Shown piece by piece: positions 1 to 8,435 of a stretch of DNA of 64,000 nt (its first letter is position 1; each line of letters opens with the position of its first letter). Below the pieces are notes generated by a model, which had not been told where the DNA came from, ran no database searches, and saw only the letters and a list, made by a program, of their open reading frames with translations. Source of the DNA: JBARDN01 sp963755705 (GTDB taxonomy: Bacteria > Desulfobacterota > Binatia > Binatales > Binataceae); assembly GCA_963755705.1 (NCBI GenBank), contig CAVWKW010000001.1:558001-622000 (forward strand). The letters are read 5' to 3'. The translations under genes were made by a program, and so were the position numbers.

Positions 1-629
1 ACGCCTTCTGCGTAAGCCAGATCGATCGTGCGCAAGTCAGCCGGCGGATGCATCGTTACCGCGACGATCGTATCGAAGTGGTGATCGATCGCTTCGAGGT
101 ACGGCTTGAGCATCGCGAATCCGGCATCGTCTCCGGGAAAATATCCGAGCACGAAATGCACGAACTCGGCGTCGCCGTCGTCAAACGCGCCGCGCACCGC
201 TTCGACGACTTCATCGACGGGCCAGAGTTCGCCTGCATGCGCGGTGAGCTCGCGGCCGCGGCAGAGCGCGCAGGTTTTTCCGGCGGCGCTGACACCGCAT
301 CCGCCGCCGAGCGCGACGGTAACCCACGTCGAGCGCATCGCGGCGATCGCGCCGAGCCCGATCCCGCGCGCGTTGCGCCGCGCGGCAAACGGGGGAGCCT
401 GCGCGACGCGGACGGCGGTCAGGTTCGCGCCGTCGCGGATCACATCCGGGTTCTCGGCGATTGAGATCAGCGAAGCGGGATTGATCCGTGCGCTTGCCCA
501 GATATCATCGGCGAGCAGGACCTCGATCGTCTCCGCCGTATCAGCCTCGGGCTGCGCATTGGCCGGCGCGAGTCCGTAGAGCTCGAGCGCCAGCTTCAGA
601 CGGGCGGGATTGGATTCTTCAGACGGCAC
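1..629 (-). CDS. Probable radical-SAM-type protein (partial, cut by window start)
   Basis: Reading from a GTG at 627-629, about 209 codons are visible before the window ends, so the C-terminus is missing. The GTG overlaps the stop of the upstream HAD gene by 11 bases, which supports translational coupling. Cysteines at residues 111, 120 and 123 include a CxxC (CALC). The following stretch (FVHFVLGYFPGDD, then FDTIVAVTMHPPAD and TIDLAYAEG) is, from memory, like a group of radical-SAM proteins in deltaproteobacterial-type genomes that carry a CxxC rather than a complete CxxxCxxC in this part. Substrate unknown. It is the third gene of a set with a degenerate E1 and a HAD phosphatase. The family call is inference from pattern. 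Confidence 0.5.
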   Translation of the reverse strand, partial: MPSEESNPARLKLALELYGLAPANAQPEADTAETIEVLLADDIWASARINPASLISIAENPDVIRDGANLTAVRVAQAPPFAARRNARGIGLGAIAAMRSTWVTVALGGGCGVSAAGKTCALCRGRELTAHAGELWPVDEVVEAVRGAFDDGDAEFVHFVLGYFPGDDAGFAMLKPYLEAIDHHFDTIVAVTMHPPADLRTIDLAYAEG

Positions 630-1377
630 CGGATTTCCTGGCGGCAGCTTTTGGGCGCGATTTCGCCGCGCGGGCGCCGCCGAGCGGACGGGCGGCGGCC
701 AGGTTCAGATGAATCGCCAGCGCGGCGGGCGAGGAATAGATCTCGGACGCTCCCGCCGCGATCAACCGATCGCGGGCGGCTCCGTCGGACGCGATTCCGA
801 TGAAGCGTATTCGTGCGCGGCGCGCCGCGTGAAGATCGTCGGGACTGTCGCCGACGAAGATCGCGTCGCGGGCGCGCACGCCGCCGAGCTCGAGCGCGCG
901 CTTCACCATCGCGGGGTCCGGCTTCAGCGCAAGCTTCGCGTCGCGTCCGACGATAAAGCCGATCGCAAGCGCGACACGATAGCGGCTGAGCCATCGCATG
1001 ACGGTGGCCGACGAATTCGAGGTCACGATTCCGGCGGCGAGCTTGCGTGCGGAAATTGCGCGCAACAGATCGAGCGTTCCTTCCAGCGGCCGCGCGCGAT
1101 CGACCCCGGCGAGCTCGAATTTCTCGATCAGCTTCGAAATCCGCGTGAGCACCCTTGTGCCGCGGGGTTCGGGCACGCGCGCGATTCGCGCGCGATAAGC
1201 CTCGTACATCGCAAGCGCGCGTGGGGGATGCTGTTCCATGATTTTACGCGGCGCGTGCGCGCGCTCGAGAATCGCGCGAACTTCAGCCCGCAAAGAAGGC
1301 CAGTCCACGACCGGGTCCAGATGCGCCAGCGTGGTGTCGAAATCAAAGAGCCAGAGTTTGGGCTGCATGGATGCCAT
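619..1377 (-). CDS. HAD-superfamily phosphatase (phosphoglycolate phosphatase-like)
   Basis: A 252-residue protein with HAD motifs in order: DFDTT at residues 12-16 (the usual DxDGT with Thr for Gly), a SNSS segment around motif II, LKPDP as the motif III lysine, and GDSPDD as motif IV. The helical cap between motifs I and II is of the size found in Gph/PGP-like enzymes. It probably hydrolyses a small phosphorylated metabolite in the cytoplasm; the substrate cannot be read from the sequence. I chose the ATG at 1375-1377 because it overlaps the stop of the upstream gene (TGATG); a GTG one codon upstream is an alternative. The basic, alanine-rich tail is not part of the fold. Confidence 0.85.
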   Translation of the reverse strand: MASMQPKLWLFDFDTTLAHLDPVVDWPSLRAEVRAILERAHAPRKIMEQHPPRALAMYEAYRARIARVPEPRGTRVLTRISKLIEKFELAGVDRARPLEGTLDLLRAISARKLAAGIVTSNSSATVMRWLSRYRVALAIGFIVGRDAKLALKPDPAMVKRALELGGVRARDAIFVGDSPDDLHAARRARIRFIGIASDGAARDRLIAAGASEIYSSPAALAIHLNLAAARPLGGARAAKSRPKAAARKSGAV

Positions 1378-2027
1378 CACGCGGATTCACTCGCGCACTT
1401 GCAGTTGGGATTTCGCACCGGTTCATGCACGCGTGACGCATAGCCGTCGAACTCGGCCACTGCGGCACGGGGCGCGGCGTCGTATCCAGCAAGGAGCTTG
1501 AAAACTTCCGCGGTCGCCGCCATCGCGACGAGCCCGGCTTCAGGAGCGCGCTCGCCAAATGGTTTCGCGAGGACGGCGTCGGAGCAAAGCGCGCAAGGCG
1601 GCGGCGCGGGAAAGACGCCAATCCGCGCCGGGGAATCGAGCCTCGCGACTACGCCCGGAATCCGGACGCGTTTGGCGAACAATGCGCAGGCTCCGGACTG
1701 GGAACTGGCGCTGCCGATGATCGCGAAGACCGAAGTGGGCGCGACGCGCCAGGAAGCATCCGGCGCGAATGCGGCGACAGCGGAATCGGGATTGAGCGCG
1801 CGCATCGCGGCGGCGAGCTCGTTGATATTGATATTGGCGGCAGCGCAGTCGAGATAGATTCGTCCGACTCCGGCGCCGACCAGGTAGGCGAGCGGCGCAT
1901 CGAGGTCCTGGCGCTCAGCGGCGATAACGATCCGCGCGGCGAGCAGGCGCTCCTGCGCGCGTCCGCCGATGCGCGGCACGATTATCTGGCGGCTATAGCG
2001 TTCGATTTGTGTGTCAGTCAGCGGCAT
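1377..2027 (-). CDS. Degenerate ThiF/MoeB-like protein (pseudo-E1)
   Basis: A 216-residue protein. It opens with ERYSRQIIVPRIGG (residues 9-22), the N-terminal segment of MoeB/ThiF E1 enzymes, whose YxRQ arginine reaches into the neighbouring subunit's ATP site in MoeB. The nucleotide-binding GxGGxG loop is replaced by AAERQDL and the NxxRQ segment after strand 2 is gone, so it should not adenylate on its own. Later features of the family remain: a CALC motif, a helix ending in FKLLAGYD, and a final NCKC. It heads a set with the HAD and probable radical-SAM genes (TGATG junction). The best reading is a non-catalytic E1 subunit or regulatory homologue, possibly partnering the active E1 at 7267-7977. 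Confidence 0.75.
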   Translation of the reverse strand: MPLTDTQIERYSRQIIVPRIGGRAQERLLAARIVIAAERQDLDAPLAYLVGAGVGRIYLDCAAANININELAAAMRALNPDSAVAAFAPDASWRVAPTSVFAIIGSASSQSGACALFAKRVRIPGVVARLDSPARIGVFPAPPPCALCSDAVLAKPFGERAPEAGLVAMAATAEVFKLLAGYDAAPRAAVAEFDGYASRVHEPVRNPNCKCASESA

Positions 2028-2309
2028 CGGTATGTCGGTGGAGAAACATTGCGTAGGTTGGGTAGCTTAACGCAGATCCAATACCGTCGCGACGCAGGGG
2101 CGAGCCGCCGAACCAATCGCGCAAAGCTGTACCCTCATCCGACGGCTTTAGCAGGGATCGCGGTGGGTTCGTTTGGTATCTTTTCTAGGGGCTCAAAAAA
2201 TAAACTCCTTCAAAATACTGGCGTTTTTCGCCAAATGGGTTCGTTTCGGGCGTCTTTTTGGTACCTCGATTTTTGGACGATCTGACACGCGAAAAAAACT
2301 AAACACGAA

Positions 2310-2401
2310 GACACCAAGGAAGAGGAAGAAACCAGGACACGAAGAATACGCATTTCCGCGCGTGGCGCGCGGAATGCGTCAGTCCTTTGTGCCTTGGTGT
2401 C
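2310..2401. repeat. Nested inverted-repeat (REP/MITE-like) element
   Basis: The outer arms are GACACCAAGG at 2310-2319 and its exact complement CCTTGGTGTC at 2392-2401, with further weaker similarity outside them (ACACGAAG- and ACCAGGACAC-like words). Between them is a near-perfect hairpin, GCATTTCCGCGCG against CGCGCGGAATGC, at about 2350-2377. Words such as CACGAAGACACCAAGG recur in short dispersed repeats of many environmental bacteria, as I recall. A non-autonomous mobile or REP-like element is likely; no transposase is nearby. Confidence 0.6.
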
Positions 2402-2532
2402 CTGGTGGTTGGATTGATGCCTGCGGCTGGTCGCGGAAGCAGCCCGGTCGAGTGAGTCAGGCAAAGCGGATCGCAATCGTGAGCGGTTTGCTTCCATGAA
2501 ATCAGTTTTGCACGAAGACGATTCGGGCATAA

Positions 2533-2549
2533 GGCTGAACAGTTCAGCC
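2533..2549. repeat. Perfect 8+1+8 palindrome
   Basis: GGCTGAAC, one A, then GTTCAGCC: a perfect inverted repeat in the non-coding gap downstream of the truncated permease. It could be an operator, a small hairpin, or the remnant end of an element. No U-tract follows, so it is not an obvious terminator. Confidence 0.4.
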
Positions 2550-3273
2550 ATGAACAAATCTGGCAAAAACCCGAACGATCGTTAGGCTGGCAGAGCAGCG
2601 GTCTTGATGCGTTTGGTCACTCTCTCCCAAGGGGTTTCCTCGCCATGAAAGGAAGAGGCCAGGTGAGAGACCTTTATTCTGGACGCGCGCAATTGCGCGA
2701 CCATATTTTCTTTTTTGAATCGCTCGGCGCTGGCCCCACGCGAAAAAATGCAGAGCAGCACCCCCACCCACGCGTCACGATGCTTGCGAAAATACCGCGG
2801 CGATGGAGAGTATCGTCGCGACGACGAAACCCATGATGCTTTTGGGGGCATCAAGTCCGAAGGCCGCGATCCCTACCACGGTGAGAATAGTGAGGTCCGC
2901 GATCGCCATACCGATGTTGATCACGAGCTGCGCGGCGAGGAGCCATGCGGGAGGCGCCGGGGTTGTCAACAGGCGGCGCAAGATACCCTGTTCGCGGTAG
3001 GTCGCAAGCGGACTCGGAATATCGATGATCCCGAGGATCGCAATCACCAATGAAACCAGTATCGGGAAGGAGATGTCGAAGTAGGTGAGCCCTCCGAGTG
3101 ACGCGAACGGCTTACGGAGCCCGGGAATACTGCCGAAAATCACCAACAGCAGCAACGGAAGGCCCATGCCGAGAACCAGGCCCACCGGCAGTCTCCTCGC
3201 GAGTCGGCACTCATTCAGCAGAACCTTGCCGAACGCGGCGCGAGGCGTTGTTCGGGAAAATAGGGTCAAGTGG

Positions 3274-4269
<996 letters not shown>

Positions 4270-4392
4270 CGCTTTCGGCTCCTTCTTAATCGCACGGTGC
4301 TGCGCGCCGCGCTGAAAAATGTCTCTCACCTGGCCGAGTGCCAGTCGCGTCTCCCTTTCAGGGCGAGGGATCAGACATGAGGGCGAAATGCT

Positions 4393-4638
4393 CTACTCGA
4401 TGACGTTTTTTTCTATGGTCTCGACCGTTACGCCGGAGGAGCGGAGCCATACTATTGCGCGCTCGATCTGGTCGCGGGTGCCTTCGAATTCGAGGGCTAC
4501 CAGGCCCATTTCTTCGGAGACGCTGGCGCCGCGGATGTTGAATATCAGGTCGAACTTCTTCACCAGGTGGTAAAGGAGCGGCTCCTTGATCAGCGAGCGC
4601 GGGTAACTCAAGTAGTAGCGTTCGTGGACGCGTTCCAT
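4393..4638 (-). CDS. NIL-domain protein
   Basis: A small 81-residue protein matching the NIL domain, the ACT-like ligand-binding module known from the C-terminus of methionine-importer ATPases (MetN) and from archaeal/bacterial methionine-biosynthesis loci. It has the pattern of an SYP start, a predicted FNIRGASV strand, and VALEFEG followed by a helix. The ATG directly abuts the stop of the CysM-like gene with no spacer, so the two are translationally coupled. In this SAM-riboswitch operon the natural inference is a sensor or accessory subunit for the sulfur-transfer enzymes; the ligand is not visible from sequence. Confidence 0.85.
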   Translation of the reverse strand: MERVHERYYLSYPRSLIKEPLLYHLVKKFDLIFNIRGASVSEEMGLVALEFEGTRDQIERAIVWLRSSGVTVETIEKNVIE

Positions 4639-5670
4639 TTAGCGATCACCTGCGGAGCGCTTGCGATGCCACTCCTGCCATCCGATCCATAAATTGGTCG
4701 ATAAATACTTGTCGCCGAAGTCGGGGAAGATCGTGACCACGCATCCTTCTTTGAGCGATTGCGCGATCTTGATCGCGGCGATCATCGCGGCGCCCGACGA
4801 TTGCCCTACCAGGATCCCTTCGTCGTGGCCGAGTGCGTACACCATGTCGTAGGCTTCCTCGGTGCCGACCGCGATTTTCGAGTCGAGCTCGGACTCATGG
4901 TAGATGCCGGGGACGATCGACGACGCCATGTGCTTGAGTCCCTCGAGCCCGTGCATCGCGTCGTCGGGTTCGACGCCGATCACCCGCACGCGAGGGTTGA
5001 CCGACTTGAGGTAGCGCCCGGTACCCATCAGGGTGCCGCCGGTACCCATCGCGGCCACGAAGTGCGTCACCTTGCCAGCAGTCTGATGCCAGATTTCGGG
5101 GCCGGTGGTTTCGAAATGAGCCAGAGGATTGGCTTCGTTGTTATATTGATCGGGCTTGAAGTACTTTTCGGGGTTCTGCTCGATCAGCTTGCGGCACAGC
5201 ATAATCGCGCCGTCGGAAGATTCCATCGGATCGGAGAAAATGATCTTCGCGCCGTACGCCTCGATAATCTTGACGCGCTCGCGGCTGACGTTTTCCGCCA
5301 TCACCAGCTCGACCGGATAGCCGACCACCGCGCCGACCATCGCAAGCGCGATACCGGTGTTGCCGGAGGTCGAGTCGATGATGGTCTTGCCGGGGCGCAG
5401 GCTGCCGTCGGCGAGACCGACTTCGATCATCTTCTTCGCGGCGCGATCTTTAACCGAGCCGCCGGGGTTGAAGCCTTCGAGCTTGGCGAAAATCCGCACT
5501 CCGGACGCGAGCATCCCCTGCACCGGCCGTTTGATTTCGAGCATCGGCGTGTTGCCGATAAGCTCGAGTACGCTTTTGGCGCGCGCGCGCGGCACGACTT
5601 CGTGTTCGAGGTCGAGCGGCAGCTTAGCGTCCGCCAGCGATCGCCGGGACGATTGAAATGTCGTCGCCAT
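4639..5670 (-). CDS. cysM: Cysteine synthase family PLP enzyme (CysM-like)
   Basis: A fold-type II PLP enzyme of 343 residues from the ATG at 5668-5670 (AAGGTCAAGG lies just upstream; a GTG at 5713 is possible). Motifs: LIGNTP, FNPGGSVKDRAA with the Schiff-base lysine at about residue 74, STSGNTG for the phosphate/carboxylate loop, GTGGTLMGTGRYLK and GVEPDDA. The 30-residue N-terminal extension is unusual. Start codons overlap the carrier-protein gene by 47 bases. In mycobacteria CysM uses a thiocarboxylated CysO carrier rather than free sulfide, with O-phosphoserine; the adjacent carrier gene argues for the same chemistry here. Whether the product is cysteine or another thiol amino acid is inference. 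Confidence 0.88.
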   Translation of the reverse strand: MATTFQSSRRSLADAKLPLDLEHEVVPRARAKSVLELIGNTPMLEIKRPVQGMLASGVRIFAKLEGFNPGGSVKDRAAKKMIEVGLADGSLRPGKTIIDSTSGNTGIALAMVGAVVGYPVELVMAENVSRERVKIIEAYGAKIIFSDPMESSDGAIMLCRKLIEQNPEKYFKPDQYNNEANPLAHFETTGPEIWHQTAGKVTHFVAAMGTGGTLMGTGRYLKSVNPRVRVIGVEPDDAMHGLEGLKHMASSIVPGIYHESELDSKIAVGTEEAYDMVYALGHDEGILVGQSSGAAMIAAIKIAQSLKEGCVVTIFPDFGDKYLSTNLWIGWQEWHRKRSAGDR

Positions 5671-5902
5671 CCTTGACCTTGGAATTGAGTGAATCGAGGA
5701 AACGGATGTCGTCACCGTTCAGATAGATATTGACGAAGCGGCGAATCTCGCCCTTGTCGTCGAGCAGCCGCTCGCGCATCCCGGGATGACGCCGCTCGAG
5801 ATCTTCGAGCACCAGGCGAATTGATGCGCCGTCGGCGGGGACTTCGTCAACACCTGCGGTGAAGCGGCGAAGCGGGGTTGGGACTCTGACCTTTACTGGC
5901 AT
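5624..5902 (-). CDS. cysO: ThiS/MoaD/CysO-like sulfur carrier protein
   Basis: A ubiquitin-fold protein of 92 residues. It has the pattern of this family (VKVRVPTPLRRFT start, VNIYLNGDDIRFL central strand, DGDDISIVPAIAGG end). The diglycine that would be adenylated by the E1 and converted to a thiocarboxylate is followed by one arginine before the stop (GGR). That last residue would have to be trimmed, as known for QbsE and HcyS carriers, or the protein would be inactive. GGAGGT lies 12 bases before the ATG. Between the threonine synthase-like gene and the CysM-like gene, it should carry activated sulfur to one or both PLP enzymes. Confidence 0.9.
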   Translation of the reverse strand: MPVKVRVPTPLRRFTAGVDEVPADGASIRLVLEDLERRHPGMRERLLDDKGEIRRFVNIYLNGDDIRFLDSLNSKVKDGDDISIVPAIAGGR

Positions 5903-5996
5903 GTGCTGCTCTTTACCTCCGTACTAGATCTTGATGCTTATGCCGGGCGTGCGCGGCAGACAACCGATGGGCCGCGTGTCCGGTGTCAAATCGGGT

Positions 5997-7259
5997 TCAT
6001 GCAGCGCTGTTCGCGGCGCGTTTGCCACCTGCGAGGCGCTCGAATAGCGCGTCGAACTCGCCTAATCGCGCGTCGATGACCATCGGTTTTTCGATCGATC
6101 CGGCCACCGCTTCGAGCGTCTTGTAGCCGTTGCCGGTGATCGAGACGACGGTGGTCTCGTCGGGTTTGATGCGGCCCTGGCGCGCGAGCTTGATGGCTAC
6201 GGCCAGCGTGGTGCCGCCGGCGGGCTCGGCGAAGATGCCCTCGGTGCGCGCGAGCAGCTTGATCGCGTCGATAATCTCAGGATCGGTGGCGGATTCGCCC
6301 CATCCACCTGATTCGCGTACCGCGCGCAGGACATAGAAGCCGTCGGCGGGATTTCCGATCGCGATCGATTTCGCGATCGTGTCGGGCTTCACCGGCGTGA
6401 TCAGATCGGTGCCCTTGTGTAGCGCGTGAATCACGGGCGCGGAGCCGGTGGCCTGCGCGGAAAAGATCTTGAACACGTCGCTCTTGATCAGGCCGACTTC
6501 CTTCAGCTCCTTAAACGCCTTGGCGACTTTCGGCAGAATCGTGCCGCCGGCGGTCGGGACGACGATATTGTCGGGCAGTCTCCATCCGAGCTGCTCGGCG
6601 ATTTCGAAGCCAAAGGTCTTTGCGCCCTCGGTGTAGTAGGGGCGCAGATTTATATTGACGAAAGCCCATCCGTACTTGTCCGCGATCTCGCTGCACAGCC
6701 GGTTGACGTCGTCGTAGTTGCCGCGAATCGTGATCACTTGCGCGCCGTAAATCGTCGAGCCGACGATCTTTCCGGCCTCGACGTTCTCGGGCATGAAGAT
6801 GTAGCACTTGAGTCCGGCGCGCGCGGCATGCGCGGCGACCGCGGTAGCGAGGTTGCCGGTCGAGGCGCAGGAGACGGTGGTGAAACCGAACTCGATCGCC
6901 TTGGTGATCGAGACCGAGACCACGCGGTCTTTATACGACAGCGTCGGATGATTGACGGTGTCGTCCTTGACGTAGAGATGGGGCAGTCCGAGCTCGGCGC
7001 CCAGGCGTTGGCAATGCACCAGCGGAGTGAAACCGGAATGGGGTCCAATGATCGGTTCGCTATCGACAGGCAGCAGCTCGCGATAGCGCCAGAGGTTGTG
7101 CGGGCGCGACTCGATTTTCGCGCGCGAGATCGAGGCGCGAATCTTCGCGTAGTCGTAGGTGACCTCGAGCGGTCCGAAGCAGGTTTCGCACACGTGCAGC
7201 GGCGCGATCGGATATTCCTGTCCGCACTCCTTGCACTTCAAGTTGGTGATGAAGCTCAT
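5997..7259 (-). CDS. thrC: Threonine synthase-like PLP enzyme with N-terminal zinc ribbon
   Basis: A 420-residue fold-type II PLP enzyme. Residues 9-27 hold CxxC...CxxC (CKEC, CETC), the rubredoxin-like zinc ribbon of one threonine synthase branch. The PLP lysine is at about residue 110 in HPTLSYKDR, followed by SCASTGN. Threonine synthase converts O-phosphohomoserine to threonine. Its place in a SAM-riboswitch operon with an E1 and a sulfur carrier raises the alternative that it makes homocysteine from O-phosphohomoserine and carrier-bound sulfur. The ATG at 7257-7259 follows GAGGG and lies just after the E1 stop; the longer frame overlapping the E1 gene looks spurious. Confidence 0.85.
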   Translation of the reverse strand: MSFITNLKCKECGQEYPIAPLHVCETCFGPLEVTYDYAKIRASISRAKIESRPHNLWRYRELLPVDSEPIIGPHSGFTPLVHCQRLGAELGLPHLYVKDDTVNHPTLSYKDRVVSVSITKAIEFGFTTVSCASTGNLATAVAAHAARAGLKCYIFMPENVEAGKIVGSTIYGAQVITIRGNYDDVNRLCSEIADKYGWAFVNINLRPYYTEGAKTFGFEIAEQLGWRLPDNIVVPTAGGTILPKVAKAFKELKEVGLIKSDVFKIFSAQATGSAPVIHALHKGTDLITPVKPDTIAKSIAIGNPADGFYVLRAVRESGGWGESATDPEIIDAIKLLARTEGIFAEPAGGTTLAVAIKLARQGRIKPDETTVVSITGNGYKTLEAVAGSIEKPMVIDARLGEFDALFERLAGGKRAANSAA

Positions 7260-7266
7260 AATTCCC

Positions 7267-7977
7267 TCACTGGTGAGCGGTCTCGGCCGCGGCCGATTTC
7301 GCGCGTCGCGCCGCACCGCAGGCGCATTTTTCGCGTGCCGCCACGGCGGTCAGCCGAAAGCGCGCGGAAATTGTCGCGTCGTAGGTAAGAATTCGTCCGG
7401 CGAGCGTCGGCGTCTCGCCGCGAATATACGCGAGTGCCTCGACCGCCTGGATCTCTCCGATCGCGCCGGCGGCGGGGCCGATAATTCCCGCGTCGCGGCA
7501 TGACGCGATTTCGCCCGGCTCCGGCGGCGCTTCGAACAGGCATCGCAGGCACGCCGAGCGTCCGGGCAGCACCGTCATCGCCTGTCCGGACATTCCGAGC
7601 ACGCCTCCGTACACGAACGGACGATCGACGGCGCACGCGATATCGTTGATCAGAAATTTCACCGAAGGATCGTCGGTCGCGTCGATCATGAAATCGTGCG
7701 CCGTTGCGAGGATGGGTCCGTTGTTGGCGTCGAAAGCAATTGCACGCGCCTCGATCTCGGCGCTCGGGAACGCGATTCTCAATCGATTGGCGGCCGCTTC
7801 GACCTTGGGAGTGCCGAGATCCTCGATTCGGTAGATCACCTGGCGCGCGAGGTTCGAAAGATCGACCGGATCGGGATCGACGAGCGAGATCCTTGCGGTT
7901 CCTGCGCGAGCCAGCGCCCACGCGGCTGGAGCGCCGAGTCCACCGGCCCCGATTATCAATATGCGTCGATCAGGCAA
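7267..7977 (-). CDS. ThiF/MoeB-family E1-like adenylyltransferase
   Basis: A 236-residue enzyme expected to adenylate the C-terminal glycine of the sulfur carrier. It shows the GAGGLG nucleotide loop at residues 10-15, DPDPVDLSNLARQ with the ATP-contacting residues, a GTPKVEA lysine, DATDD, the SCRDAGIIGP segment holding the likely conserved cysteine, and zinc ligands CLRC plus a final CAC. It starts on TTG at 7975-7977 directly at the first beta strand. The N-terminal YxRQ arginine segment of MoeB is absent, and the open frame upstream does not encode it. First gene after the SAM riboswitch; the downstream gene begins eight bases past its stop. Confidence 0.88.
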   Translation of the reverse strand: MPDRRILIIGAGGLGAPAAWALARAGTARISLVDPDPVDLSNLARQVIYRIEDLGTPKVEAAANRLRIAFPSAEIEARAIAFDANNGPILATAHDFMIDATDDPSVKFLINDIACAVDRPFVYGGVLGMSGQAMTVLPGRSACLRCLFEAPPEPGEIASCRDAGIIGPAAGAIGEIQAVEALAYIRGETPTLAGRILTYDATISARFRLTAVAAREKCACGAARRAKSAAAETAHQ

Positions 7978-8036
7978 CGTCTGTTTAACCCGCCACCGGC
8001 TTGCGAGTGACAGCGAAAGACCGACGATGCAGGGCT

Positions 8037-8075
8037 AAAACAAAAAACCCTCTTCCTGCGATAAGGACGAGGGTT
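8037..8075 (-). terminator. Riboswitch expression-platform terminator
   Basis: On the minus strand AACCCTC (8052-8046) and GAGGGTT (8075-8069) face each other as a 7-bp stem and a T-rich tract follows (8047-8037). The loop carries CCTTATC, which can instead pair with the 3' strand of the aptamer P1 helix and so act as antiterminator. This is the standard OFF-switch layout of S-box leaders. Confidence 0.9.
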
Positions 8076-8087
8076 GGACAACTCTCG

Positions 8088-8201
8088 CCTTATCTTCCAA
8101 GAACCTTCAATTGAAGGGTCTTGCAGGAGTTAGCACCAACTCCGTTGGGAGCCGGTTGCTGCGGCATCGTCGGGCCAGTCCCTCCGCCGCTCTCGATAAG
8201 G
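8088..8201 (-). promoter_or_regulatory. SAM-I (S-box) riboswitch aptamer
   Basis: Reading the minus strand from 8201: CCTTATC, then GAGAGCGGCGGAGGGACTGG, CCCGACGATG, AGCAACCGGC, GGTGCTAACTCCTGC and GATAAGG at 8094-8088. These are the conserved blocks of the SAM-I aptamer in the right order, with the P1 helix closed by CCTTATC (8201-8195) and GATAAGG (8094-8088). When SAM binds, P1 is stabilised and the terminator downstream forms, so transcription of the E1, thrC-like, carrier, cysM-like and NIL genes stops. The alignment is by eye, but the match is very strong. Confidence 0.97.
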
Positions 8202-8221
8202 CCGTCAATGGCTCGATCAGA

Positions 8222-8248
8222 ACTATACGACGGTGGAATCGATGTCAA
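8222..8248 (-). promoter_or_regulatory. Sigma-70-like promoter for the SAM-riboswitch operon
   Basis: On the minus strand TTGACA (8248-8243) is followed after 15 bases by TATAGT (8227-8222), or after 17 bases by TAGTTC. Transcription would begin around 8214, just before the aptamer. The -35 is a perfect consensus and the position is right; the short spacer is the only weakness. Confidence 0.7.
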
Positions 8249-8435
8249 TTCCCCGACCACGCGGTCAGGCGGTGGAAGAATTGGCTTCGGCACGCGGAGA
8301 CAAGCAGTTAAGCAGATCTTCTCATTTTCGGATTGAAATACGTCACTTGAATCTGTAGCCTGCGCCAGCGGTGGGGAATCACGATCGTTCCATTTGTGGG
8401 GAGGAGCGATACGTCGTCATAAGGAGCAGAGCCAA

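Larger units (their letters stand above)
2028..2774. other. Non-coding stretch with small palindromic elements
   Basis: I see no convincing gene in these 747 bases: the open frames are short, lack ribosome-binding sites and show no family pattern. It holds a nested inverted-repeat element around 2310-2401 and a perfect palindrome at 2533-2549. It lies where the C-terminal half of the ABC permease should be, so it may be a scar of deletion or insertion. Confidence 0.6.

Noticed and set aside
2544..2774. Short minus-strand frames as a continuation of the truncated permease
   Set aside because: They lack hydrophobic segments and show no similarity to the missing C-terminal half.
7260..7316. N-terminal extension of the threonine synthase-like protein
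   Set aside because: It overlaps the E1 gene, is an Arg-rich string, and GAGGG precedes the ATG at 7257-7259.
6426..7388. A 320-codon plus-strand frame over the threonine synthase-like gene
   Set aside because: Antisense shadow; Asp/Arg/Gly-rich low-complexity protein.
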